DNA from: Marinitenerispora sediminis | Lineage (GTDB): Bacteria > Actinomycetota > Actinomycetes > Streptosporangiales > Streptosporangiaceae | Assembly: GCF_003336425.1 (NCBI RefSeq) | Contig: NZ_QEIO01000016.1 | Location: 1 to 64,000 of the forward strand | Length of the DNA stretch: 64,000 nt | Direction of reading: 5' to 3' | In this document: positions 54,716-62,949 of the stretch, one piece after another | Numbering within the stretch: the first letter of the stretch is position 1 | Layout of the letters: every line of letters starts with the position of its first letter | Notes under the pieces: generated by a model | What the model was told of the DNA's origin: nothing | Seen by the model: only the letters and a program-made list of their open reading frames with translations | The model's database searches: none | Made by a program: the position numbers and the translations under genes

Positions 54716-55111
54716 GTGGTGGTGCTGTATCCGCTGCTGCCGCTCGGGATCGGGGTCCTGGTCCTCGGCTGGCTGCTGTACACCGCTTGGCGGTCGGCGG
54801 TGCTGGCCGAGCGGGGCGAGCGCGCGCCGGCCGAGGTGGTGGGCTACCGCGAGGGGAGCGGTTCGTCGCGGATGGTGGTGCGGTTCCGCACCGGGGACGG
54901 ACGCGAGGTGCTCGCCGCGCACGACAGCACGGGCTGGACCGCGGCACGTGCCGGGGACATCGTCACGGTCGCCTACGATCCGGCCCGTCCGGACCGCGCC
55001 CGCGTGGTGGACGCCCCCTGGCTGAGCCGCGGCGTCCCGATGCTGCTGGGGGCGCTGGGCGCGTGCTTCGTCGTGATCGGCGCGCTGCTGGGCCTGCTGG
55101 CCTGGCGCTGA
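54716..55111 (+). CDS. DUF3592 membrane protein
   Basis: A 131-residue protein with two transmembrane helices (about 5-24 and 105-127) flanking a beta-rich extracytoplasmic domain. That domain carries the typical pattern APAEVVGYREGSGSSRMVVRF and GDIVTVAYDPARPDRARV. DUF3592 proteins are common in actinobacteria and have no established role. Start is the first of three GTG codons at 54716, behind GGGGAGGAGG. It stands alone between a regulator remnant and the VanZ/RDD gene, which runs towards it. Confidence 0.78.
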   Translation: MVVLYPLLPLGIGVLVLGWLLYTAWRSAVLAERGERAPAEVVGYREGSGSSRMVVRFRTGDGREVLAAHDSTGWTAARAGDIVTVAYDPARPDRARVVDAPWLSRGVPMLLGALGACFVVIGALLGLLAWR

Positions 55112-55151
55112 CCGCGGTGCGGTGGGGCGCCTGCCTGAATGAGGCCGGCCC

Positions 55152-56279
55152 TCATCCGGTCCGGCCGGCCGGGGCCGGCCGGGCGGAGCCGTCCGGCGGA
55201 CGCGGCGGGATGTGGCGGACCATGGCACGGGGCAGTCCGCCGCCCACCGCCATGGTGCGGGTGACGACCCGGGTGCCGGCGAGCAGGTCCAGCAGCCCCG
55301 CCTGGTCGCGGCGCAGCACCGCGCAGCAGACGTGCGGCAGCAGGACGGCGAGCGACCACCACGCCAGGTCGAGGGCGGCGAGCGCGGCGATGGGCAGGTA
55401 GAAGGGCAGGGTGCGCGCGAGCACCCGGCGCCGCGCCGCGGGCCGCGGCGGGCCGGTGCCGGAGATGGCCACGTGCACGGCCGCCCGCCCCGGCGTGCAG
55501 CGGTCGCGGCGCAGCAGCGGGACCACCAGGCCGAGCGCGGCCAGCAGTCCGGCGAAGACCGCCGGGTGCGCCGTGGCCGCCGCGTCCGGCGGGATGGCGG
55601 GCACCGCTCCCAGCAGTGCGGCCAGAGCGGCCGCACCGGTCCAGCACAGCGCGAGGTCGAGGGCGTGCCCGGCCGTCCGGCGGGCCAGACTCGGCGGTAG
55701 CAGGTCGGGCACCGCCGCCGGCCAGCCGCGCGGCAGCCGCCGGCCCAGCGCGGCCGCCACCGACCACCCGAGCAGGGTGCCGAGCCCGGCCAGCAGGACG
55801 TCGTCCAGCGCGGCCACCCAGTGCGCGCACGGGGCCGGACCGAGCAGCCCGATGAGCTGGACGGCCTGCACCCCCGCCGCCAGCGCCAGCCCCAGGGCCG
55901 CCGCGCGGGCCCAGCCGGACCGGTAGCGGTGGCGGGCGAGCAGCCCCACCGGCAGGAACACCGCGGTGGTCATGGCGGCGCGCGCGAGGGCGGCACCGTT
56001 GGGAGGGAGGAGGGTGCCGCCGATCCCGCCCGCGGGCGGTGTGCCGCCCGCGGCGCAGCCGGGGCCGGCGCCGTCCGGCAGCGGCCAGACGGCGAAGGCG
56101 AGCAGGCCGCACCCGGTGGCGACCACGGCCGCGCCGACCCCGCCGCTCCAGCCGCCGACCCGCCCGTAGCGGCGGTGCTGGCGCGCGACGAAGCACGCCG
56201 CGGCCAGCACCGCGGCGAGCGCGACCGCAGGCACCGCCACGTCGGCGACTTCGGGTGACCGGACGACTACACCTTCCAT
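55152..56279 (-). CDS. VanZ/RDD-domain membrane protein
   Basis: A 375-residue polytopic protein. The N-terminal half is VanZ-like: helices with an AAMTTAVFLPVGLLARHRYR segment and a VQLIGLLG helix followed by ALDDVLLAGLGTLLGW. The C-terminal half (about 200-350) is RDD-like, with ARRTAGHALDLALCW and repeated Arg/Asp within helices. VanZ-like proteins can confer low-level glycopeptide or lipopeptide tolerance, and the RDD function is unknown. The ATG at 56279 is preceded at 7 bases by TAGCGT, giving a leaderless start. An ATG six codons earlier is less likely. Confidence 0.75.
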   Translation of the reverse strand: MEGVVVRSPEVADVAVPAVALAAVLAAACFVARQHRRYGRVGGWSGGVGAAVVATGCGLLAFAVWPLPDGAGPGCAAGGTPPAGGIGGTLLPPNGAALARAAMTTAVFLPVGLLARHRYRSGWARAAALGLALAAGVQAVQLIGLLGPAPCAHWVAALDDVLLAGLGTLLGWSVAAALGRRLPRGWPAAVPDLLPPSLARRTAGHALDLALCWTGAAALAALLGAVPAIPPDAAATAHPAVFAGLLAALGLVVPLLRRDRCTPGRAAVHVAISGTGPPRPAARRRVLARTLPFYLPIAALAALDLAWWSLAVLLPHVCCAVLRRDQAGLLDLLAGTRVVTRTMAVGGGLPRAMVRHIPPRPPDGSARPAPAGRTG

Positions 56280-56286
56280 GGCACCG

Positions 56287-56292
56287 ACGCTA
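56287..56292 (-). promoter_or_regulatory. Leaderless -10 box of the VanZ/RDD gene
   Basis: TAGCGT on the minus strand (56292-56287) ends 7 bases before the ATG at 56279, with no ribosome site. Confidence 0.45.
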
Positions 56293-56360
56293 GCCACCGG
56301 CCGCGGGCCGCGCAGCGAAACCGGGAAAGCCGCGACACGCCCGGACGACCGAGTGACGCG

Positions 56361-56389
56361 GTCGACGCGTTCGGTAACTTTTTGATAAT
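56361..56389 (+). promoter_or_regulatory. Vegetative-type promoter of the conservon
   Basis: GTCGAC (56361-56366), 17 bases, GATAAT (56384-56389). The segment around it is clearly AT-richer than its surroundings. Transcription would begin about 260 bases before the likely kinase start, leaving a long leader that contains the inverted repeat. Confidence 0.45.
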
Positions 56390-56576
56390 TCTTCCGAACC
56401 CGCCGACATGACCACTCGCCCCATTCGCCCTAGTCTGCCGACTGGGGGGACGGATGAGCGCTCTCGCGACCTGCGGGATCTTGAGCCCGAAACAACCCGT
56501 TCCCGCCCGCCAGTGGGAGATAGCGGCCAGTTACGGCAAGGGTACGATCCGATGGCCGGATTCCCCCTTTGGTGGA

Positions 56577-56689
56577 GTAATGACCGCGTAACGGCACGCA
56601 GACCGGCCGCGTCGAGCACGTGTCGCCCGCCCGGACCGCCCGCCTCCGTCGAGGTGCGGCGGGTCTGCGTGCCGTTACGCGGTCATTAC
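56577..56689. repeat. Perfect 28-bp inverted repeat spanning the conservon kinase start
   Basis: Arms 56577-56604 and 56662-56689 are exact reverse complements over 28 bp, separated by 57 bases. The left arm begins GTAATGACCGCG and the right arm ends CGCGGTCATTAC. The likely GTG start at 56654 is in the loop, and the right arm is coding. In mRNA the arms would form a very stable stem over the beginning of the gene. Confidence 0.9.
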
Positions 56690-59200
56690 CGGACCCGCCT
56701 CCGGCGGATCATCCTCGTTCCGACCGCGGCGCTGGTGGCGTTGTGGCTGGTAGCCAGCGGCTACCTGGCCTACAACGCACTCCTGCAGTACATGGTCGCC
56801 AGGGGCACCCAGGACATGCTGACCCCGGCGGCGGTCGCCCTCACCGCGGTCATGGACGAGCGCTCGGCCACGATCGCCTACCTGGAGGAGCCGTCGGAGT
56901 ACGAGGACGCGCTGCGGGAGTCCCGCGGCGACTCCGACGTGCTCATGGAGGACGCCCTGACCCGGTTCGAGGGGGCGCTGTCCCTCTCCTCCCCCGAGGT
57001 GCAGGACCTCATCATCAGCCTGCGCGGCCGGTTCGACACCATCCCGGAGATCCGCGCCCAGGTGGACAGCGGCCAGGCGACCCGCGCCGACGTGCTGGAG
57101 TTCTACAACGCGCTGATGAAGAACGGCTCCGACCTGTTCGACCTGCAGTCGCGTGAGATCCCGGCGGCCAACGTCGTGGGCATCGGGATGAGCGCCACCT
57201 ACACCTTCCGCACGGTCGACCTGCTCGCCCAGGCCGACTCCCAGCTCGCCCGCGCGTTCGCCACGGGCGAGCTGAGCACCGCGGACCAGCAGGCGTTCAC
57301 CCGGCTGGTCGGCGCCTACCACCAGCAGCTCGACTCCATCCGCGACTTCATGGGGCCCGAGCAGGCCGCCGCGCTCACCCAGCTGGACCGCAGCCCGGAG
57401 TGGGCGGCGCTGGGCGAGCTGGAGGACCAGGTCACCTCCCGCCAGACCCGGACCGAGACCGACCCCGTCACCGGCCAGGAGACGGAGAACCTCGCCGTCC
57501 CCATCTCCGAGGAGGAGTGGCGCGAGGCCTACACCCCGGTCAAGCAGCAGCTGGTCGACATGGGCGCGTCCCAGGCGATGTACGCGGGCGACGTGCAGAT
57601 CGGCAACGCCGTGCGCGCCGTCAGCGCCTTCCTCGGCATGGCGGTCGGCGTGGCGGTGATCTGCGTCCTGGCCTTCAGGTTCGCCCTGCGCGCCGCCCAT
57701 ACGGTGAGCGACCGGCTGAACCGGCTGCGCGACGAGACCCAGGAGCTGGCCGACCGCCGACTGCCCGGCATCATGGAGCGCCTCGGCCGCAACGAGCCGG
57801 TCGACGTCGCCCGCGAGGTGCCCGAGCTGTCGCACAGCGACGACGAGATCGGCGAGGTGGCCCGCTCGTTCAACGCCGCGCAGCGCACCGCCGTCGCCGC
57901 GGCCGTCCAGCAGGCCGAGCTGCGCGAGGGCGTCAACAAGGTGTTCCTCAACATCGCGCACCGCAGCCAGACCCTGGTGCACCGCCAGCTCCGGCTGCTC
58001 GACAAGCTGGAGCGCGAGCAGGAGGACCCGGACCAGCTGACCGAGCTGTTCAAGCTGGACCACCTCGCCACCCGCTCGCGGCGCAACGCCGAGAACCTGC
58101 TCATCCTCGGTGGCGAGACGCCCGGCCGCACCTGGCACCGGCCCATGCCGCTCATCGACGTGCTGCGCAGCGCCATCTCCGAGTCCGGCGACTACACCCG
58201 GGTGAAGCGGCAGCGGATCGCGCGGGTCTGGCTGAGCGGCCCGGCGGTCGCGGACGTCATCCACCTCGTCGCGGAGCTGGTGGACAACGCGACGGCCTTC
58301 TCCCCGCCGCATACCAACGTCCACCTGCGCAGCGAGCAGGTGCCCAACGGGGTGACGGTCGAGATCGAGGATCGCGGTCTCGGCATGAAGGACGAGGAGT
58401 TCACCGACGCCAACGAGCTGCTGGCCAACCCGCCGGAGTTCGACGTCATGCGGCTGAACGAGAAGATGCGCCTCGGCCTGTTCGTGGTCTCGCGCCTGGC
58501 CCAGCGGCACGGCATCAAGGTCCGGCTGCGCGCGTCGCCGTACGGCGGCGTGCAGGCGATCGTCCTGCTGCCCAGCGCGCTCGTCTCCACCGACGAGCCG
58601 CCCGCCTCCGCAGGCGCCCCGGCCGGCGAGGCCGGTTCCGCGCGCCGGGACCACGCCGACGCCCACGGGGCCGACGACGACCGCGACGCCTCCACCGGTC
58701 CGCGCCGGACGGTGCCCCGGCACGCCGAGCGCGGCGCGCACGCCGCTCCCCCGGCCGGCGACGTCCTGGCCGGCCCCGGCGAGCCCGATCCCGCGCAGCC
58801 CGCCCGGACCGCCCGCCCCTCGCGGCCGCGCCGCGTCCCCGGTGCGACGCTTCCCACGGCGGGCACGGTGTGGAGCACGGGTCCCAACGGCGCGCCCGCC
58901 GCGGGCGGCGGCCCCGAAGGGGACTCCTCCGGTGCCCGCCCGGAGGCGGCGCCGCAGGAGCCCGCGCCGGACGGCGCACCGGCGGGCGGGCGGCCGCGGC
59001 TGCCGAAGCGCCAGCCGCAGGCGAACCTCGCCCCCCAGCTCTACGACTCCGGTCCGACCTCCGCTCCCGGCCCGGCCGCCACCGAGGACCCGGAGCGCTC
59101 GCAGCGGCTACGCCGGAACATGGCCGCGTTCCAGCAGGGCACCCGCCGGGGACGCGCGGACGGTCGGCAGCACCAGAACGAGACTGAGAAGGATGCGTGA
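56654..59200 (+). CDS. cvnA: Conservon sensor histidine kinase with nitrate/nitrite-sensing-like domain (CvnA)
   Basis: A predicted 848-residue membrane kinase. A transmembrane helix (about 18-40) is followed by an external helical NIT-type domain (about 50-310), a second helix (about 317-340) and a HAMP-like linker. The H-box-like region is NIAHRSQTLVHRQLRLLDKLE. The ATPase domain has ELVDNATAFSPP and EDRGLGM. A disordered Pro/Ala/Gly tail of about 190 residues ends the protein. Cvn kinases signal to the partner proteins encoded after them. The start is uncertain: GTG 56654 or 56669; the frame stays open back to 56408. A TTA codon follows at 56672. The stop overlaps the cvnB GTG. Confidence 0.85.
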   Translation: MRRVCVPLRGHYRTRLRRIILVPTAALVALWLVASGYLAYNALLQYMVARGTQDMLTPAAVALTAVMDERSATIAYLEEPSEYEDALRESRGDSDVLMEDALTRFEGALSLSSPEVQDLIISLRGRFDTIPEIRAQVDSGQATRADVLEFYNALMKNGSDLFDLQSREIPAANVVGIGMSATYTFRTVDLLAQADSQLARAFATGELSTADQQAFTRLVGAYHQQLDSIRDFMGPEQAAALTQLDRSPEWAALGELEDQVTSRQTRTETDPVTGQETENLAVPISEEEWREAYTPVKQQLVDMGASQAMYAGDVQIGNAVRAVSAFLGMAVGVAVICVLAFRFALRAAHTVSDRLNRLRDETQELADRRLPGIMERLGRNEPVDVAREVPELSHSDDEIGEVARSFNAAQRTAVAAAVQQAELREGVNKVFLNIAHRSQTLVHRQLRLLDKLEREQEDPDQLTELFKLDHLATRSRRNAENLLILGGETPGRTWHRPMPLIDVLRSAISESGDYTRVKRQRIARVWLSGPAVADVIHLVAELVDNATAFSPPHTNVHLRSEQVPNGVTVEIEDRGLGMKDEEFTDANELLANPPEFDVMRLNEKMRLGLFVVSRLAQRHGIKVRLRASPYGGVQAIVLLPSALVSTDEPPASAGAPAGEAGSARRDHADAHGADDDRDASTGPRRTVPRHAERGAHAAPPAGDVLAGPGEPDPAQPARTARPSRPRRVPGATLPTAGTVWSTGPNGAPAAGGGPEGDSSGARPEAAPQEPAPDGAPAGGRPRLPKRQPQANLAPQLYDSGPTSAPGPAATEDPERSQRLRRNMAAFQQGTRRGRADGRQHQNETEKDA

Positions 59201-59643
59201 GCGTGACGAACAACGTCTCCAGAGACCTGGACTGGCTGCTGGACGAGCTCGTTGAGCGGGCGGTGGGCGCGCAGTCCGCGATCGTGCTGTCCGCGGACGG
59301 CCTGCCCATCGGCAAGTCCCGCGGTCTCAGCCAGGCCGACGCCGAGCACCTGTCGGCGGTGGCGTCGGCCTTCCAGAGCCTGGCCCGCGGTACCGGCCGG
59401 CAGTTCGGCGGCGGGCGGGTGCTGCAGACCGTCGTGGAGATGGAGCACGCGTACCTGTTCGTGACGGGGGCGGGCAGTGGTGCCTGCCTGGCGGTGATCG
59501 CGGGCGAGGAGTCCGACGTGGGCCTGATCGCCTATGAGATGAACGTGCTCGTCGAACAGGTCGGCGGGTCCCTGGACGCCGCGCCGCGGCACGGCGGAGC
59601 ACCGTCCTCCGGCGGACCGGTCTCGGGAAGCACATCGCGGTAG
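59197..59643 (+). CDS. cvnB: Conservon roadblock/LC7-domain protein (CvnB)
   Basis: A 148-residue protein whose first 115 residues form a roadblock/LC7 domain. It shows LDWLLDELVERAVGAQSAIVLSADGLPI and the later YLFVTGAGSGACLAVIAGEES. A Gly/Ser-rich tail follows. In conservons it binds the small GTPase and probably acts as its GAP-like regulator, as MglB does for MglA. The GTG at 59197 overlaps the kinase stop by 4 bases, so it is translationally coupled to cvnA. Confidence 0.93.
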   Translation: MSVTNNVSRDLDWLLDELVERAVGAQSAIVLSADGLPIGKSRGLSQADAEHLSAVASAFQSLARGTGRQFGGGRVLQTVVEMEHAYLFVTGAGSGACLAVIAGEESDVGLIAYEMNVLVEQVGGSLDAAPRHGGAPSSGGPVSGSTSR

Positions 59644-59656
59644 CGGGAGGACGTAA

Positions 59657-60031
59657 ATGCCGGACGAGTACGCGTCGGGACCCGCTCCGGAAGAGGCGGG
59701 CCCCCTGGTCAGGCCCTACGTCATGACCTGGGGGCGGCAACGCTCCGACACCGTCCAGCTGGACATGATCAGCGTGGTGATCGCGGCCCGGGCCGACGTC
59801 GACGAGATGTCCCTGGAGCCGGAGCAGGTGGACATCCTGTCCCTCTGCCACCGACCGTTGTCGGTCGCCGAGGTCTCGGCGCACCTGGACATCCCGGTGG
59901 CCGTGGTCAAGGTCCTGCTCAGCGATCTCATCGGGCGGGGATACGTCCTCGCACGCGCGCCCTACACGACGGAGAGCCCGGTGAGCCGGGACATACTTCA
60001 GGCGGTTCTCGATGGCATCCAACGACTCTGA
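59657..60031 (+). CDS. cvnC: Conservon DUF742 protein (CvnC)
   Basis: A 124-residue protein with the DUF742 pattern: GPLVRPYVMTWGRQ early, then DILSLCHRPLSVAEVSAHLDIPV, a winged-helix-like segment, and LARAPYTTESPVSRDILQAVL at the end. Members may bind DNA or the GTPase; the biochemical role is unsettled. GGGAGG ribosome site before the ATG. Its last 20 bases overlap the cvnD start, typical of these operons. Confidence 0.93.
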   Translation: MPDEYASGPAPEEAGPLVRPYVMTWGRQRSDTVQLDMISVVIAARADVDEMSLEPEQVDILSLCHRPLSVAEVSAHLDIPVAVVKVLLSDLIGRGYVLARAPYTTESPVSRDILQAVLDGIQRL

Positions 60032-60605
60032 CCGGCCGGCAGAGACCGGACCGATCCCCTCGGCGATCAAGATCCTGGTGGCCGGTGGCTTCGGGGCCGG
60101 CAAGACGACGATGGTGGGATCGGTCAGCGAGATCTCGCCGCTCAGCACCGAGGAGCTGATGACCGAGGCGAGCCTCGGCGTCGACGACCTCGACGGCGTG
60201 GAGGAGAAGACGACCACGACGGTCGCCCTCGACTTCGGCCGCATCACCATCAGCGCCGAACTGGTGCTGTACCTCTTCGGCACGCCGGGGCAGCAGCGGT
60301 TCTGGTTCATGTGGGACGAACTGGCGCTCGGTTCGCTGGGCGCGGTGGTGCTCGCCGACACCCGGCGGCTGGACACCTGCTTCCCGTCCGTGGACTTCTT
60401 CGAGCGGCGCGGGATCCCGTTCATCGTGGCGGTGAACTGCTTCGACGGCGCGTACCGCTACGAGCCGGAGGAGGTGCGGGAGGCGCTCAGCATCGCCGAC
60501 GGCATCCCGATCGTGCTCTGCGACGCGCGGGTCCGCGACTCCAGCAAGGAGGTGTTGATCACCCTCGTGCAGCACGTGGTGGCGACGATGGCCGTGGTCG
60601 GCTAG
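60012..60605 (+). CDS. cvnD: Conservon small GTPase (CvnD)
   Basis: A 197-residue Ras-like GTPase related to MglA. It has the P-loop GGFGAGKTT, a switch-region Thr run (EEKTTTTVALDFG), G3 as GTPGQQRF and a guanine-recognition motif NCFD. It would act downstream of the kinase and CvnB in the membrane-associated switch. It is the last gene of the four-gene unit; 219 bases separate it from the oxygenase gene. Confidence 0.95.
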   Translation: MASNDSDRPAETGPIPSAIKILVAGGFGAGKTTMVGSVSEISPLSTEELMTEASLGVDDLDGVEEKTTTTVALDFGRITISAELVLYLFGTPGQQRFWFMWDELALGSLGAVVLADTRRLDTCFPSVDFFERRGIPFIVAVNCFDGAYRYEPEEVREALSIADGIPIVLCDARVRDSSKEVLITLVQHVVATMAVVG

Positions 60606-60824
60606 CCCGGCCGCACGAGCGCACCACGCCGGTGACCAGGGACCGGCCCCCGGTCACCGGATCCCTCCGCCAACATCACAAAACCGACAACAAGCCCGAA
60701 AAGGCCGTTCGTCCGCTGCGTTCCGACGACACCGCGATTACGCTACGACGCGGTATCCGGGACAGCTGTGGCGCAGGTCACCTCGTGTACCGCGGAGCAT
60801 CCCCCCAAGATCGAGAGAGCGTGC

Positions 60825-61778
60825 ATGAAACGGTACGACTGGTACGACGAGATCCACCGACTCGACGCGGACGCCGACTGCCGGCGGATCGCGCAGATCC
60901 TCAGCGCGCACGAGTTCCCGTGGGACATCATGCAGGCCCTCGGCCTCGCGCTGTACCGTACCTACGCCGCGCCGAGCATCGGCGGCCTGCTCGGCGAGAC
61001 CCGGGAGTTCACCACCCGCACCCAGTACCGCTACGACGACACCGCGCTGATCCTCGACCAGATCCTGGAGCACGGCTTCGAGCCCGGCCGCGGCCGCGAC
61101 GCCCTGCGGCGGATGAACCAGATGCACCGGTCCTACGACATCAGCAACGAGGACTACCTGTACGTGCTGAGCACCTTCGTGGTCATGCCGGTCCGCTGGC
61201 TGAACGACTGGGGCTTCGGCTGGCGGCGGCTCACCGAGCACGAGATCACCGCCAACACCAACTACTACCGCCGGCTCGGCAAGCACATGGCGATCAAGGA
61301 GATCCCGGAGACCTACGCGGAGTTCCTCGACCTGTTCGAGGCCTACGAGCAGGCCCACTTCGGCTACTCCGAGGGCGGCCGGGCGGTCTCCGACGCCACC
61401 CTCGCCCTGATGATCGACTTCTACCCGAAGTGGCAGCGCCCGATCATGCGCCCCTTCATGATGGGGCTGCTGGACGACCGGCTGATCAGCGCGTTCCGCT
61501 ACGACGAGCCGTCCCGCTTCTGGCGGACCGCGGCGCGCGTGTCGCTGAAGGCGCGGGCCCGCGTGGTGCGCTTCATGCCGCCGCGCGAGCAGCCGCAGTG
61601 GGCGCGGATGAGCCCGAACATCCGCAGCTACCCCGACGGGTTCGACCCCGCCAGCATCGGCACCTTCCCCAAGGGCTGCCCGGTGCCGCACGGCCTCGCC
61701 ACGGTGGAGGTCCCGGAGACCGGCGCCCGGGTGCCCGCCCCGGGGGCCAGCGCGCCGCAGGGCGCCGAGCGCCCCTAG
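60825..61778 (+). CDS. MpaB/latex-clearing-type oxygenase (DUF2236)
   Basis: A 317-residue protein of the ER-bound oxygenase MpaB / rubber oxygenase family, all-helical and expected to bind heme b. Conserved features include ALYRTYAAPSIGGLL at about 42-56, NQMHRSYDISNEDYLYVLSTF, with the His and Tyr/Asp typical of the family, and WLNDWGFGWRRLT. Substrates in bacteria are mostly unknown. It follows the conservon on the same strand. Other conservons carry a P450 (CvnE), so this may be an analogous redox output. The ATG at 60825 has GAGAGAG upstream. Its stop overlaps the converging DUF3068 gene's stop. Confidence 0.82.
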   Translation: MKRYDWYDEIHRLDADADCRRIAQILSAHEFPWDIMQALGLALYRTYAAPSIGGLLGETREFTTRTQYRYDDTALILDQILEHGFEPGRGRDALRRMNQMHRSYDISNEDYLYVLSTFVVMPVRWLNDWGFGWRRLTEHEITANTNYYRRLGKHMAIKEIPETYAEFLDLFEAYEQAHFGYSEGGRAVSDATLALMIDFYPKWQRPIMRPFMMGLLDDRLISAFRYDEPSRFWRTAARVSLKARARVVRFMPPREQPQWARMSPNIRSYPDGFDPASIGTFPKGCPVPHGLATVEVPETGARVPAPGASAPQGAERP

Positions 61779-62767
61779 GGCTCGCGGCGGGCACGCCGCC
61801 CGAGGCGGCGGGCGGGGCCGGCGGACACGGAACCGTCCTCCCCGCCCGGTCGCCGTCCGTCGCGGCGGCGCCCCGCCGACAGGACGAGTCCGAGCACGGT
61901 CAGGGCCGCGCCCGCCGCCGCGAGCGTGACCGGCAGCGTCTCGCGCAGCAGCGGCAGCCGGGTCATGCCCGGGGTCGCGGACTCGATGTAGCCCTCGGTG
62001 GTCTCCTCGGTGAAGCGGAGATCGCCGTCGAACAGCACGAGGCGCTCCTCCCCGTCGACGCTCACCGCGCGGTGGTGCTCCTCCACCAGGTCGATGGGGA
62101 TGCCGGTGGTCGGCTCGATCCAGTAGGTGCGGGTCAGGGAGAACATCTCGTCGGCGGTCACGTCTCCCTCACCCTCCAGGCCGAGGAGGCTCCGGGGCAG
62201 GGTGCGCTCCCCCACCCGCGTCGGTTCGATGACCTGCACGAACCGGTAGGTGTCCACGCCGTGCACCGTCTCCTCGCCCTCGAACTCGATCGGCCAGGTC
62301 CGCCGGGTCGTGGTGTCGAAGAACTCGTGGTCGCGCCGCTCCGTGAGGAACGGGAACTTGAACACCTGGCCGCGCTGCACCACGCGCTCGCCGTTCACCG
62401 AGGGGTCGCAGCACTCGACGGCCTGGCCGGTGAACCGGTCGTGCCCGGCGCGCCGGGTGGTGGACTGGATCGGGTAGTCACGGTCGACGTCGGTGACCCA
62501 GGTGAACTGGTCCCACACCACGACGTCGGAGTCGCTCGCCGGAACGTCGGCGCGGAAGGTGGAGTAGGCCTCCACGGTCGCGCCCTCGACCGACTCCAGG
62601 TCCTCGGCGCTGAAGTAGGTGACGTTCTCCCCGTGGTTGACGACCTCGTTGTAGTAGTCCATGGGCGTGCGCATCAGGGCGGGGGCCGCCCAGAACCGCA
62701 GCATCGGGGCCAGAGCCAGGGCGAAGACTCCGAGCGTGACGCAGACGAGCGCGACGGTACGGCGCAT
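61775..62767 (-). CDS. DUF3068 (PorA-family) membrane protein
   Basis: A 330-residue protein with an N-terminal signal/anchor helix (about 5-28), a long beta-rich external domain and a second helix near the C-terminus (about 280-302), then an Arg-rich tail. The pattern VVVWDQFTWVTDVDRDYPIQ, TYWIEPTTGIPIDLVEEH and YFSAEDLES is characteristic of DUF3068 of actinobacteria. Function is unknown but links to the envelope. GGAGGGG ribosome site before the ATG. It is convergent with the oxygenase gene; both stops share the CTAG at 61775-61778. The upstream gap is AT-rich. Confidence 0.85.
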   Translation of the reverse strand: MRRTVALVCVTLGVFALALAPMLRFWAAPALMRTPMDYYNEVVNHGENVTYFSAEDLESVEGATVEAYSTFRADVPASDSDVVVWDQFTWVTDVDRDYPIQSTTRRAGHDRFTGQAVECCDPSVNGERVVQRGQVFKFPFLTERRDHEFFDTTTRRTWPIEFEGEETVHGVDTYRFVQVIEPTRVGERTLPRSLLGLEGEGDVTADEMFSLTRTYWIEPTTGIPIDLVEEHHRAVSVDGEERLVLFDGDLRFTEETTEGYIESATPGMTRLPLLRETLPVTLAAAGAALTVLGLVLSAGRRRDGRRPGGEDGSVSAGPARRLGRRARREP

Positions 62768-62949
62768 GACCCCTCCCGGGCCCGGATCCACTATCTGGAA
62801 CTTGCTTCAGTTTGAGGTATCGTAGTTGGCGCCGTGAGCTACGTCACCAGGGCGTGTCGGTTTCTTTATAACTAGTTCTATTTTCCGGCGGCGGGCCGAC
62901 CGAGCCCCGTTTCCGACCGGCCCCGCGCCCGCACCGTGAAAGGGCGGCC
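62768..62949. promoter_or_regulatory. AT-rich divergent promoter region
   Basis: The 182 bases between two divergent genes include the AT-rich stretch TTTCTTTATAACTAGTTCTA (about 62861-62880). On the other strand GATAGT lies near 62794. Promoters for both genes probably lie here; neither can be placed precisely. Confidence 0.35.

Noticed and set aside
56408-56653. An N-terminal extension of 82 codons for the conservon kinase
   Set aside because: The extension has no family similarity and includes the promoter-like and left-arm sequences. Similarity to Cvn kinases begins after 56654.
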